Part shown: piece after piece, positions 48,906 through 60,489 of the stretch
Numbering within the stretch: the first letter of the stretch is position 1
How the letters are laid out: every line of letters starts with the position of its first letter
Origin: Pelobates cultripes
Taxonomy: Eukaryota; Chordata; Amphibia; Anura; Pelobatidae
Reading direction: 5' to 3'
DNA: 64,000 bases
Assembly: GCA_933207985.1 (NCBI GenBank)
Contig: OW240920.1
Location: forward strand, 148,016,264-148,080,263
Notes under the pieces: model-generated
Told to the model about the DNA's origin: nothing
Database searches by the model: none
What the model saw: the letters and a program-made list of their open reading frames with translations, nothing else
Position numbers and translations under genes: made by a program

Positions 48906-50902
48906 ATGGACATTGAGACTATGTTGTCTGCCCTCAGGGCTAGTGCAGCAGCAGTCGGAGGCCGGCAGCTCCGCGAGCAGTTTGGGCGCCTGGCGATGTG
49001 GCTCCCCCTCCCTGCCCCCTGCGGTACCCTCCCTGGGTGGCCGGTCCAGCGCGGGTCGGCGCACCTGCCCTCCGGCTCGGCTGAGCCCAACTGCCTCCCC
49101 TCGGGCGCGGTACAGGAGCCGCAGCCCGGGCCCGCGCGCAAGAACCACGTGGCACGCGGCCTGAAACGTCTCTGGCCGCCCCGGTCTTTCCCGCTGCCTC
49201 TCATGTGGGGCGCCATTCTTTGGCCAGGCGTTCAGCCCGGGTGGCGAGCGGGATGCCGCCCGGGGCCCCCACCTCACGGCCGCCGTGTGGGGAGGTTTCT
49301 TCCCCCGATTCTGGGCTCTCTGGCCCTCATGGTCCCCCCCTCCCTTCCCCCTCACTTGTTCTCCCCACTCCTGGGGGGTCAGCTGGGCGGGTGTCCCCCC
49401 TGGTCATCTCTGGGGGTGGGGGTGTCCCCCGCGGTCCCTGGGCCTCTGGGCCCCATTCAACCACCTTATCTGCCCCTCCCCCGTCCTCTGGGGGGTCCAC
49501 GGGCTTAGTGGTTCCCCCCTCCTCCCCTGCTCTTGCTCCCACTCCCTTTCTCTTGTGCCCGGGGGTCCCCCCCGCCGGGTCCTCACTCCTGGGGACCTCC
49601 TCTGGGCCTCCTGCCCTCTCTCTATGTGACCTCCCCTGCTCCTCCCTTCCCTCTTTCCTACTCTGCCTTCCTCCCCCCTGTGTCCTCCCCTCCCCTGGCC
49701 ACTGGGTCCCACCTGCCCCTCCACCCCCGGCTTCCTCAGGCTCTGGGTGCTGTTACTGGATCCGTCCACCAGATGGCGCCTGGAGCTCTGGTGAATATGG
49801 ACACTGCTGTTCATGCCATGGAATCCTCTCCACATGTTGCTGCTTCTGCTCTGGTGCCGCCAGCAGGTCCTGGGGCACCGCCAGGTGAGTCACATGTTCC
49901 TGCGCTTGCTGGGGCGTCCACGCTGGGTGGGTTCATGTTGGGTCTGCGGGAGATTTTTTCCCAGTGGGAGCGAGGGGCGCTAGCACAGGGATCCCATGGG
50001 TTGGATGGTCAGCTGCGTTCTGTGTGGTCCCCTCCGTTGCCCCAGGCGGGTTCAGCCGCGGGAGGGGGCGCGGGTTCGGTTCCTGGCGCGGTGGTTAGCA
50101 TTCATGCGACTCCGTCTCCCGTGCCCGCCACGGGGGGGTGGCGACGGGGAGGTGCTGGATAGTACAGCAGGTGTCGCTGACGTGGCTAGAGGGGCAGCAT
50201 ATATGTGCTGGTCGGGTCTCCTTGGCTTGCATCTAAAGCCTGAGGTCAAGGACAAGATCTGGAAAGGGGAATTCGTGGAGATATTTTCCCTGTTGCCCTT
50301 GGAGGACGCATCCTCTCTGGGGGACAAGGAGGAAAAAGAGTCAGACAAGGATAGGGAGAAGTTCCATTACAGGAAGATTCCAAAAACTTTCGGGAACTGG
50401 GTGCGGGCGTTTTCCATTTTGGCGAGCGTGATTGGGGAAAAGGCACTGCTCAGCGCTCTTTTGCTATCAGGACACCATTTGTAACGCGTGTCGGACCTAT
50501 GGCGGCCTGGGTTGGTGGTGCTATGACGAACAATTTCGGCAGCGGCTCGCTGTCCGCCCCTCTATCTCGTGGGATCAGATGGACATTGGCCTGTAGCTGT
50601 CCATCATGACTCGCGCGGTGACGCACAAAGGGGGACATCGTCCTTTCTTAGGGGGGGGAGGGGGCGGTTCTGCCCCATCGGCCTCACACAGGCGGCCGGG
50701 CTGTTGTTGGAAGTTCAACGACAGCCAATGCAAGTGGGGAGCAACATGTCGTTTTAAACACGAATGCTCCCATTGCGGGGGTGCCCACACGGCATCCCGC
50801 TGCTTTAAGCGGGGTAAGTCTGGGGACAAAGGCAATGTGGGGACTAAGGGCGAAGACGCCAGTGGCCGTGGACGGGATGCGCCCCTGGCTCGGCCGTTAT
50901 AG
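48906..50902 (+). pseudogene. Ngaro gag-like gene, frameshifted
   Basis: GC-rich, with Pro/Ser/Gly-rich coding spread over three frames. Conserved pieces are ARGAAYMCWSGLLGLHLKPE, RKIPKTFGNWVRAFSILASV near 50365-50425, and ISWDQMDIGL near 50565-50595, followed by a TAG. After that comes a CCCH-type zinc finger (Cys-x7-Cys-x5-Cys-x3-His, about 50705-50760) and a knuckle-like CSHCGGAHTASRC. Such zinc fingers in the first ORF suggest nucleic-acid binding, as for gag. At least two frameshifts and one stop prevent a single product. Confidence 0.7.
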
Positions 50903-51169
50903 GAACCGCCGGGCCGCGGGGTTGCTGCTGGAGGGGTGTACCCAGGGGTTTTGGATTCCCTTCTCGGAGCACCCCTCCAGCGCCTGGTGCTACGGTGCCT
51001 GTGCCTTAACGTGTCTTGTAGGGCGCTGCATGTTCCGGGGGTTCACAATGTAATTGCGGATGCTTTCTCTCGTTCGCAGTGGTCGGAGTTCCGGGCAGCT
51101 GCACCCCACGCGGACGAGGATGGGTGCCAGTGTCCAGTGGAACTATGGTCCCTGGGCTCGACGGGCTGA
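50900..51169 (+). pseudogene. Ngaro pol start fused to RNase H end (RT deleted)
   Basis: RRAAGLLLEGCTQGFWIPFS looks like the start of the RT polypeptide. About 30 codons later, in a shifted frame, comes LVLRCLCLNVSCRALHVPGV then HNVIADAFSRSQW, the end of RNase H with its last acidic residue. The whole palm and fingers of RT, which should lie between, are missing. The junction is about 50960-50985. This is an internal deletion, so the copy must have moved before the loss or in trans. Confidence 0.75.
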
Positions 51170-51756
51170 TGGACCTGGTTCGAGGGTCTGTGTCGAGTTC
51201 CACTTGGGCCAGATACTCGAAGGTATGGGCGGAATAGCTCGAGTGGGAGACAGGTCTGGGGGTTTTCCAGGATACGCCCGCTCGATTGCGGGGTTTGTTG
51301 AACACTTGGGTGTCGGCGGGCATGTCGCCTTCGGTGGTGTCCTCGCGCCTGGCTGGGCTGAGTTTTTTCTTTAAGCTGCAAGGGTGGGGGGACGTGACCA
51401 AGGAGTTTGTGGTGAGGCAGGCGTTTAAGGGGCTGTGTAGGGGTCGGGTTACGGTGGATACCCGGAGGCCGGTGTCGCGGCTGCTCCTGGCGCAATTGTG
51501 CCAAGTGCTCCCGCAGGTGTGCTTCTCGGACTTCGAGGTGCGGCTTTTTCACTTGGCCTTTTCGTTTGCTTTCTTTGGGGCCATGAGGATTGGGGAGTTG
51601 GTGTGTCCAAGCAGGGTGACCATTGGGGGAATCCTCTTCTCGGATGTCAGGGACGGGACTTGGCTGGGTATGCCGGATCAGGAGGTACAGCGAATAGGGA
51701 GGTGGGAATCCAAGAGGTTTGTCTCTTATGTGCGTCCTGCCGGTCTCCTGAGCTAG
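51170..51756 (+). pseudogene. Ngaro tyrosine recombinase with an internal deletion
   Basis: The frame from about 51190 includes WARYSKVWAEW (N-terminal region), then from 51286 a helical core-binding part. Box I arginine is in GAMRIGELV (Arg101 of the frame from 51286), and the C-terminal GRWESKRFVSYVRP contains the expected catalytic tyrosine (Tyr148). Between VRDG and TWLGMPDQEV the segment that should hold the lysine and HxxR motif, usually near 90 residues, is absent. The enzyme would integrate circular DNA by recombination; this copy cannot. Confidence 0.8.
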
Positions 51757-51762
51757 ACTGTT

Positions 51763-52365
51763 TTGTTTTCCTCCCCAGGTTGGGTCCCCTACAAGATTGG
51801 CCACTCCTATATCCACTGGACGAGGCAGAGATCGGCAGTCCAGCCAGGGGGGGAGCGTCTCGGTCTCACACCGGTAACTGCGGAGGTACGGTGGTTCGGG
51901 GTCAGAGGCATGAGGTGGGTCCCACTCCTCCATGACTTGGTCAGGCTTTCCCGCTTGCTCGGGGCTCCATCGGTTTTGATTATCCATCTGGGGTGGTAAC
52001 GATCTGGGGACCGTGCCTGTGGGGGGCTGGTGGACATGGTTAGGAGAGACTTGTCCCAGATCTTGATCTTGTTCCCCGACATATCCTTGATTTGGTCGGA
52101 GTTAGTGGCAAGGAATTTTTGGTGGCAGGCTCACAGCCAGAGTGCGCTGGAGCGCAGCCGCAAGAAGTTTAATCGGCGGATTGCGGAGTTTGTAACGGGG
52201 GTTGGGGGAATCTCGATACGGCACCAGGTTTTTGAAAAAGATGCGGTACATTTTTTTCGACCCGATGGGGTGCATCTGACGGGGGTCGGGCTCGACCTGT
52301 TTAACTTGGCGCTTCAAGAAGCTTTGGAACAGGCCATGGGGGGTTTCGGTGGGGGCCCCCGCTGA
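51763..52365 (+). pseudogene. Ngaro SGNH-type hydrolase ORF
   Basis: KIGHSYIHW gives the block I serine in a GHS context. IIHLG is followed, after a one-base shift near 51995, by GGNDLG, the block III Gly/Asn. The frame returns near 52022 and runs to DGVHLTGVG, the block V Asp/His. Ngaro elements of fish and frogs are known to carry such a hydrolase after the recombinase, and its role in transposition is unclear. All catalytic residues are visible, but two compensating indels break the middle. Confidence 0.75.
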
Positions 52366-52396
52366 TTTTAGGCTTAAAACAGCAGGGTTTGTGGTG

Positions 52397-52858
52397 GGGC
52401 ATGTCCTTGCCAAATAAGGGAGATTAGATGAAAAGGGGGATAATGGCCGGGTCTCATCCTCCTCCTGTCTCTTATGGGGAACCTGGAGGAGGTACCAGGT
52501 TGGACGTGTCCCCACTGGGTTGTAAGTCGACCGGTGGGGAGCATTATGGTTGGGCCCCACCGAGCGGAAAACCGGCTGGTGGGGAGCCCTGAAAAGGAAG
52601 AGGTTTTATTATGCCGAGGGGGGGAGGTGAGAGCCTTGGGGAAGTTAGATTGTCAAGGACGGTTTCTTGATTACTGTATAAAAAGTGTTTATTATAATTT
52701 ATTATGTTATATGTTTAAGGAGTTATACAGTATTTGGTTGTGTTAATAAATGCTGTGGCCTGTTTTCCCAAGAATTTGTCTGTCGTTATTTGAAGGTGTA
52801 AGTTGTGTTTTTTTATGGGGGATAAAGGGAATGCTATCCAATGCCCACTACGTACATA
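52397..52858 (+). repeat. Ngaro terminal repeat B1
   Basis: Matches B2 (about 53083-53550) over some 460 bp with few differences. Contains GTTAATAAATGCTGTGGCC with an AATAAA near its end and finishes CACTACGTACATA, where A2 begins. Confidence 0.88.
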
Positions 52859-52860
52859 AA

Positions 52861-53072
52861 AGGCCCCAGGGAGAGTGCGCAGCTTATCGGACAGAGGCAC
52901 ATGTATGAGTGTGGGATGGATGGTGCATGATTGGCTATGTGCTACGTGTGGGAGTGTGAGATGTGAGGAAGTGGGTGGTGACAGATCAGACTGACCTCAG
53001 TGCCACTTAGGAGCCGGGCCAGCAACAAGTTTCCCGCCCACCCTCCCTTTGCTGCTTTGGGCCCGGGTGGTT
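52861..53072 (+). repeat. Ngaro terminal repeat A2
   Basis: Matches A1 from AGGCCCCAG through GCAACAAGTTTCC, but with a single copy of the unit expanded in A1. It lies directly between B1 and B2. Confidence 0.88.
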
Positions 53073-53082
53073 GTCACAGTGA

Positions 53083-53550
53083 GGGCATGTCCTTGCCAAA
53101 TAAGTGATGGTAGATTAGATGAAAAGGGGGATAATGGCCAGGTCTCATCCTCCCCCTGTCTCTTATGGTGAACCTGGAGGAGGTACCAGGTTGGACGTGT
53201 CCCCACTGGGTTGTAAGTCGACCAGTGGGGAGCATTATGGTTGGGCCCCACTGAGCGGAAAACCGGCTGGTGGGGAGCCCTGAAAAGGAAGAGGTTTTAT
53301 TATGCCGAGGGGGGGAGGTGAGAGCCTTGGGGAAGTTAGATTGGCAAGGACGGTTTCTTGATTACTGTATAAAAAGTGTTTATGTTAATTTATTATGTTA
53401 TATGTTTAAGGAGTTATACAGTATTTGGTGATGTTAATAAATGCTGTGGCCTGTTTTCCCAAGAAGTTGTCTGTCGTTATTTGAAGGGGTAAGTTATGGT
53501 TTTTTATGGGGGGATGAGGGGAATGTTATCCAATGCCCACTACGTACATA
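53083..53550 (+). repeat. Ngaro terminal repeat B2
   Basis: Right end of the element; ends CACTACGTACATA, after which flanking sequence diverges from the B1/A2 junction. Confidence 0.88.
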
Positions 53551-53669
53551 CAAGCTCCAGAGCAAGCATGGGAGACCAGCAGAGAGATGGTGTGTCAGAA
53601 GGGAAGCAACTACGGGGTCCAGATATGCAGCCGATGTCTCTAGTCCTGTGCCTTCAAATACCTGCTATG

Positions 53670-56425
53670 TGGGACTGTACATTCCCTACAAGGGGCATAG
53701 GCTGACCACCATGAATCAATGCTGCATGATTTTGGACTGTACATTCCCTACGAGGGGGATAGGCTAACCGCCATGAATCAATACTGCATGATTTGGGACT
53801 GTACATTCCTTACGAGGGGCATAGGCTGACCGCCATGAATCAATACTGCATGATTTGGGGCTGTACATTCCTTACGAGGGGCTGACCGCCATGAATCAAT
53901 ACTGCATGATTTGGGACTGTACATTCCCTACGAGGGGCATAGGTTGACCGCCATGAATCAATACTGCATGATTTGGGACTGTACATTCCTTACGAGGGGC
54001 TGACCGCCATGAATCAATACTGCATGATTTGGGACTGTACATTCCCTATGAGGGGCATAGGCTGACCGCCATGAATCAATACTGCATGATTTGGGACTGT
54101 ACATTCCCTATGAGGGGCATAGGCTGACCGCCATGAATCAATACTGCATGATTTGGGACTGTACATTCCCCTTACGAGGGGCTGACCGCCATGAATCAAT
54201 ACTGCATGATTTGAGACTGGACATTCCCTATTTGGGGCATAGGCTGACCGCCATGAATCAATAGTGCATGATTTGGGACTGTACATTTCTTACGAGGGGC
54301 TGACCGCCATGAATCAATACTGCATGATTTGGGACTGTACATTCCCTACGAGAGGGATAGGCTGACCACCATGATTCAATACTGCATGATATGGGACTGT
54401 ACATTTGCTACGAGGGGCATAGTCTGACCACCATGAATCAATACTGCATGATATGGGACTGTACATTCCTTACGAGGAGCATAGTCTGACCACCATGAAT
54501 CAATACTGCATGAAATGGGACTGTACATTCCCTATGAGGGGCATAGGCTGACCGCCATGAATCAATACTGCATGATTTGGGACTGTACATTCCCTACGAG
54601 AGGGATAGGCTGACCACCATGAATCAATACTGCATGATTTGGGACTGTACATTCCTTACAAGGGGCATAGTCTGACTACCATGAATCAATACTGCATGAT
54701 ATGGGACTGTACATTTGCTACGAGGGGCATAGTCTGACCACCATGAATAAATACTGGATGATATGGGACTGTACATTGCCTACGAGGGGAATAGACTGAC
54801 CACCATGAATCAGTACTGCATGATTTAGGACTGTACATTCCCTACGAGGGGCATAGGTTGACCGCCATGAATCAATACTGCATGATTTGGGACTGTACAT
54901 TCCTTACGAGGGGCTGACCGCCATGAATCAATACTGCATGATTTGGGACTGTACATTCCCTATGAGGGGCATAGGCTGACCGCCATGAATCAATACTGCA
55001 TGATTTGGGACTGTACATTCCCTATGAGGGGCATAGGCTGACCGCCATGAATCAATACTGCATGATTTGGGACTGTACATTCCCCTTACGAGGGGCTGAC
55101 CGCCATGAATCAATACTGCATGATTTGAGACTGGACATTCCCTATTTGGGGCATAGGCTGACCGCCATGAATCAATAGTGCATGATTTGGGACTGTACAT
55201 TTCTTACGAGGGGCTGACCGCCATGAATCAATACTGCATGATTTGGGACTGTACATTCCCTACGAGAGGGATAGGCTGACCACCATGATTCAATACTGCA
55301 TGATATGGGACTGTACATTTGCTACGAGGGGCATAGTCTGACCACCATGAATCAATACTGCATGATATGGGACTGTACATTCCTTACGAGGAGCATAGTC
55401 TGACCACCATGAATCAATACTGCATGAAATGGGACTGTACATTCCCTATGAGGGGCATAGGCTGACCGCCATGAATCAATACTGCATGATTTGGGACTGT
55501 ACATTCCCTACGAGAGGGATAGGCTGACCACCATGAATCAATACTGCATGATTTGGGACTGTACATTCCTTACAAGGGGCATAGTCTGACTACCATGAAT
55601 CAATACTGCATGATATGGGACTGTACATTTGCTACGAGGGGCATAGTCTGACCACCATGAATAAATACTGGATGATATGGGACTGTACATTGCCTACGAG
55701 GGGAATAGACTGACCACCATGAATCAGTACTGCATGATTTAGGACTGTACATTCCCTACGAGGGGCATAGGTTGACCGCCATGAATCAATACTGCATGAT
55801 TTGGGACTGTACATTCCCTTCGAGAGGGATAGGCTGACCACCATGAATCAATACTGCATGATTTGGGACTGTACATTCCTTACAAGGGGCATAGTCTGAC
55901 TACCATGAATCAATACTGCATGATATGGGACTGTACATTTGCTACGAGGGGCATAGTCTGACCACCATGAATAAATACTGGATGATATGGGACTGTACAT
56001 TGCCTACGAGGGGAATAGACTGACCACCATGAATCAGTACTGCATGATTTGGGACTGTACATTCCCTACGAGGAGCATAGTCTGACCGCCATGAATCAAT
56101 ACTGCATGATAAGGTACTGTACATTCCCTACGAGGAGCATAGTCTGACCGCCATGAATCAATACTGCATGATATGGGACTGTACATTCCCTACGAGGAGC
56201 ATAGTCTGACCGCCATGAATCAATACTGCATGATATGGGACTGTACATTCCCTACGAGGAGCATAGTCTGACCACCATGAATCAATACTGCATGATAAGG
56301 GACTGTACATTCCCTACGAGGAGCATAGTCTGACCGCCATGAATCAATACTGCATGATATGGGACTGTACATTCCCTACGAGGAGCATAGTCTGACCGCC
56401 ATGAATCAATACTGCATGATATATC
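53670..56425. repeat. 62-bp minisatellite
   Basis: Some 46 units of GGGACTGTACATTCCCTACG, AGGGGCATAGGCTGACCGCC, ATGAATCAATACTGCATGAT and TT, some lacking GCATAG. A 914-bp block is repeated: 54014-54286 matches 54928-55200, and 54718-54900 matches 55632-55814. Minus-strand frames are artefacts. Confidence 0.96.
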
Positions 56426-57894
56426 ACAGTTGACTGAATGCTGTAGTGCCAAGCTCTCATTCGTTTTTTCGTTGGTTATCATTCTATACTTTTTCATTAG
56501 CCACCTGTATTGACATATCCCAGGAGTAGGCTCTAAATACAGGCTATTACTTAGTTGGGATTTTCCTAACTTGCTACTAGAGCTGTTTGGGTGATACATC
56601 TTACTGATGTCATGAAAAAGAAAATGTATAATAATAATAACGCTCCTTTTACAATGCTTGTTATTGAAATGCGTGATTATGCTGTTGTGGCATCGCATGC
56701 CAGTACTGTACTTGTATGCACAAATAAAATACAGATTGACAAAAAAAAGAAGTTAGAACAGACTGACTGTAGAACCTATAAGATTTCCTCTGTTACAGTG
56801 TTACATTCTAGTTAATCCATTAACAGCCATGGTTCCAACATTGGGGGCCCATGGGGGACTGCTAGACCCCACACGTATTCCTGGACTCACGTCGAGTCAT
56901 GATTCCCCAGTGATTTCATGTTTTAGACCAACATATCTGAACTGAAAGCGTGGCTGACATGTAGAATATTCCAATCCAGTTACTTTGTTAATAAATATGA
57001 AATTCACTTCAATTTTCCCAAAATTCTGAGTTTAGTTAAAAACCCTATCAGTCTTCAATTCATCGTTAAATGAATTAACTGTATGTGATAATCCCATCAT
57101 TTTAAAGACGTGGGGGCAAGATCCCAGAAATCTTACTCTGAATTCTGACTTTTTAAGCTCAGCACTCGGAAACACACGTACTTAACCCCAGACTCTACGA
57201 GACGTCACGTCCTTATTATCCCAAATGACGTATTTAGGAAACAATATCATAATAATATCTGACTCCACCCCCACTGCTGTTATGCAACGGCAGGACATTA
57301 TGCAGGCCTAGAGCGTCCAGGATAGCCAATGGGTGACATCAGAAATCTTGTTGGAGCAGACTAAGCGTGCCTAAGGGGTCTGTACCCAGAAAATGGGGGA
57401 TTTTGATGTGTTTACTAAAACACACCTAAACGTTAGTCTTTACCTCGCCATTAGATTATTTATATTATTACAACACTGAGCCCACAATGGACCCTCCGTT
57501 TTACGCCATTATTACCCTGGTATTGGGAAATTACCCCTAAATGGAACAGCGTCTGATAGGCCACTTTTCAAGGATTGTTCCAGTAAATCGATTTCTAACA
57601 GCGACCCTACACATTAATAGCGCTTGTTCCAGGATAAAACCCGGCTGCTGAACGTCATGTCTGGAGTTCAATGAAATTCGTATCATGACGGGATTCTGGG
57701 AAATAAACATGGGGAGATTGGGGCAATGGTGGTTCCTCAGTGCTGAAACACTAAATAATAAGGATGGACATCTCTGGCCTCGGAATCAATGTCTCTTGTA
57801 GGGGGGCTGTGACCTTCACCCGTCCCAGGGCTTCTTTAAACATCTGTACAACCTCATCTTATCCCTACTTCAGTAGAGGTGATTTCATTTCATT
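56426..57894. other. Spacer between two minisatellites, no gene seen
   Basis: About 1.5 kb of single-copy-looking sequence. No conserved frame was found on either strand. It may hold old transposon ends, for example near 57250-57350, but none that I can name. Confidence 0.5.
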
Positions 57895-59320
57895 TAGCAC
57901 AGTTGTGTTAGTTTATGATATCCCCCCAATAACACAGGTTACTTAGTCCATGCTCTCCCTGCTTTAGCACAGTTGAGTTAGTTCATGATATCCCCCCCAA
58001 TAACACAGGTTACTTAGTCCATGCTCTCCCTGCTTTAGCACAGTTGAGTTAGTTTATGATATCCCCCCAATAACACAGGTTACTTAGTCCATGCTCTCCC
58101 TGCTTTAGCACAGTTGTGTTAGTTTATGATATCCCCCCCCCAATAACACAGGTTACCTAGTCCACGCTCTCCCTGCTTTAGCACAGTTGAGTTAGTTTAT
58201 GATGTCCCCCCAATAACACAGGTTACTTAGTCCATGCTGTCCCTGCTTTAGCACAGTTGAGTTAGTTTATGATGTCCCCCCAATAACACAGGTTACTTAG
58301 TCCATGCTGTCCCTGCTTTAGCACAGTTGAGTTAGTTTATGATATCCCCCCAATAACACAGGTTACTTAGTCCACGCTGTCCCTGCTTTAGCACAGTTGT
58401 GTTAGTTTATGATGTCCCCCCAATAACACAGGTTACTTAGTCCACGCTCTCCCTGCTTTAGCACAGTTGAGTTAGTTTATGATATCCCCCCAATAACACA
58501 GGTTACTTAGTCCACGCTGTCCCTGCTTTAGCACAGTTGTGTTAGTTTATGATGTCCCCCCAATAACACAGGTTACTTAGTCCACGCTGTCCCTGCTTTA
58601 GCACAGTTGAGTTAGTTTATGATATCCCCCCAATAACACAGGTTACTTAGTCCATGCTCTCCCTGCTTTAGCACAGTTGAGTTAGTTCATGATATCCCCC
58701 CCAATAACACAGGTTACTTAGTCCATGCTCTCCCTGCTTTAGCACAGTTGAGTTAGTTTATGATATCCCCCCAATAACACAGGTTACTTAGTCCATGCTC
58801 TCCCTGCTTTAGCACAGTTGTGTTAGTTTATGATATCCCCCCAATAACACAGGTTACTTAGTCCACGCTCTCCCTGCTTTAGCACAGTTGAGTTAGTTTA
58901 TGATATCCCCCCAATAACACAGGTTACTTAGTCCATGCTGTCCCTGCTTTAGCACAGTTGAGTTAGTTTATGATATCCCCCCAATAACACAGGTTACTTA
59001 GTCCACGCTGTCCCTGCTTTAGCACAGTTGTGTTAGTTTATAATGTCCCCCCAATAACACAGGTTACTTAGTCCACGCTCTCCCTGCTTTAGCACAGTTG
59101 AGTTAGTTTATGATATCCCCCCAATAACACAGGTTACTTAGTCCACGCTGTCCCTGCTTTAGCACAGTTGTGTTAGTTTATGATGTCCCCCCAATAACAC
59201 AGGTTACTTAGTCCACGCTGTCCCTGCTTTAGCACAGTTGAGTTTATGATATCCCCCCAATAACACAGGTTACTTAGTCCACGCTGTCCCTGCTTTAGCA
59301 CAGTTGTGTTAGTTTATGAT
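57895..59320. repeat. 70-bp minisatellite
   Basis: About 20 units of AGCACAGTTGAGTTAGTTTA, TGATATCCCCCCAATAACAC, AGGTTACTTAGTCCATGCTC and TCCCTGCTTT. Two-unit and longer patterns of GAGTT/GTGTT and ATATC/ATGTC variants recur, showing higher-order homogenisation. It is cut at 59320 by the LTR of gypsy element 2. Confidence 0.97.
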
Positions 59321-60416
59321 TGTTACGACACGTACCGTCGAGTAGATGAAGCCGCCGTTTAGTCAATAATCCCCTTCTCCAGAAATGCAGTTTTAAATCC
59401 AGCCGACCGCCAAACTCCCGAACGAAGTCCACGAACACGGCAACTCCCGATCAGCCAAACAGTCGAACGCCTTCCACAGCTAAAAATAACGAAATCGCTG
59501 TCCCAGTAATAATTCCCCCCACAAACGAGACCAAGCTCCGTCTTGAGGGTCAATTGAAGATCTGTTTAATGGGGGCTACCTGCCCGGTATTTATGCAGGT
59601 CTCCACAAGGTGGACACTCCCCGAGGGGACCTTGTGGAAGACTGTAAAACATATTGGACAGTAGCCAATCGCAGTGGCTTCAATAATAGCCCTTCCCATC
59701 TTGCCCACAATTCCGTCTTCTCTACCTCGGCGATAATTAGGAAGAAACCTAATTATCTCCCAAGGTAGAGACAGTCGCCATTTTAACTTACAGTAATAAA
59801 AATACATTAAAATACATAATTGCAGAAATACCGAATACATCTAGTTCGTGTAACGTATCCCCAGACAGCCTAGATCTGAGGGCATGTTTTCACCAAATAG
59901 CGCTCAGATCTGATGTATCTAGTCGAATCGCCATGGAGTCAAAGTCTTTCACCAGTCCTTCGGTATACGAATGACTCCATGGGATGGCTGGCTGGGTGAA
60001 AGTCCATACGAATGAAATAAAAACTCCCGAACAACCGACGTTCGCAAGCCTTGTCGAAATGGAAGGTAGGCAGCAGCTTCCAGCGGTGTTCGGTAGTTTA
60101 AATGTCCGTTTTTAGTTCCATACAGTTTGTACCGAACACCGCTATGTGTTTGTATGTCCCAAAATGGCCGCTGCCTCGTGGTCGACATGCGAACGACGAC
60201 CACCCGTACGAATGGAATGGAGAGGTGTCTGCGGTTAACCACAACGTTCTAATTGGGGCCAATAGGTTAACCAGCAGCACACTCCTCTCCTGGGTGGTCG
60301 TTCGTTCGGTAGTTTCAATCGGTAGTTTGCAAATTACACGAACGGGGGTATATGAACAGGCAATTCAGCGAACAAAGGGAAACAGACGAACCAGCAATAC
60401 AGATGAATCTGTCACA
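59321..60416 (-). repeat. 3' LTR of gypsy element 2
   Basis: 1096 bp, minus sense TGTGACAGATTC to CGTGTCGTAACA. The purine-rich CCACAAGGGGGGAGCCG-type stretch lies just outside at 60417-60433, fitting a polypurine tract. Confidence 0.92.
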
Positions 60417-60489
60417 CGGCTCCCCCCTTGTGGAACACTCCGGCAGACCCGGCTTGACCCTTTGGCGGGTCAACGTGGGGATGACCGGA

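Larger units (their letters stand above)
48426..53550 (+). mobile_element. Ngaro-type tyrosine-recombinase retroelement
   Basis: Split direct repeats in the order A1, coding region, B1, A2, B2: A1 about 48426-48890, B1 about 52397-52858, A2 52861 to about 53072, B2 about 53083-53550. A units start AGGCCCCAG and B units end CCACTACGTACATA. This arrangement, with gag, RNase H end, tyrosine recombinase and an SGNH-type hydrolase, is that of Ngaro elements. Reverse transcriptase and the middle of the recombinase are deleted and several frames are shifted, so it is non-autonomous. It lies about 1.1 kb beyond the CFP polyadenylation signal, on the same strand. Confidence 0.88.

Noticed and set aside
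48819..49508. GC-rich overlapping frames as a possible host promoter/CpG-island gene
   Set aside because: They lie between Ngaro repeat A1 and the Ngaro zinc finger and fit the decayed gag of that element.
56282..56698. 138-codon minus-strand frame at the right edge of the 62-bp array
   Set aside because: Its C-terminal half is minisatellite translation and its N-terminal half is AT-rich without any recognised pattern.
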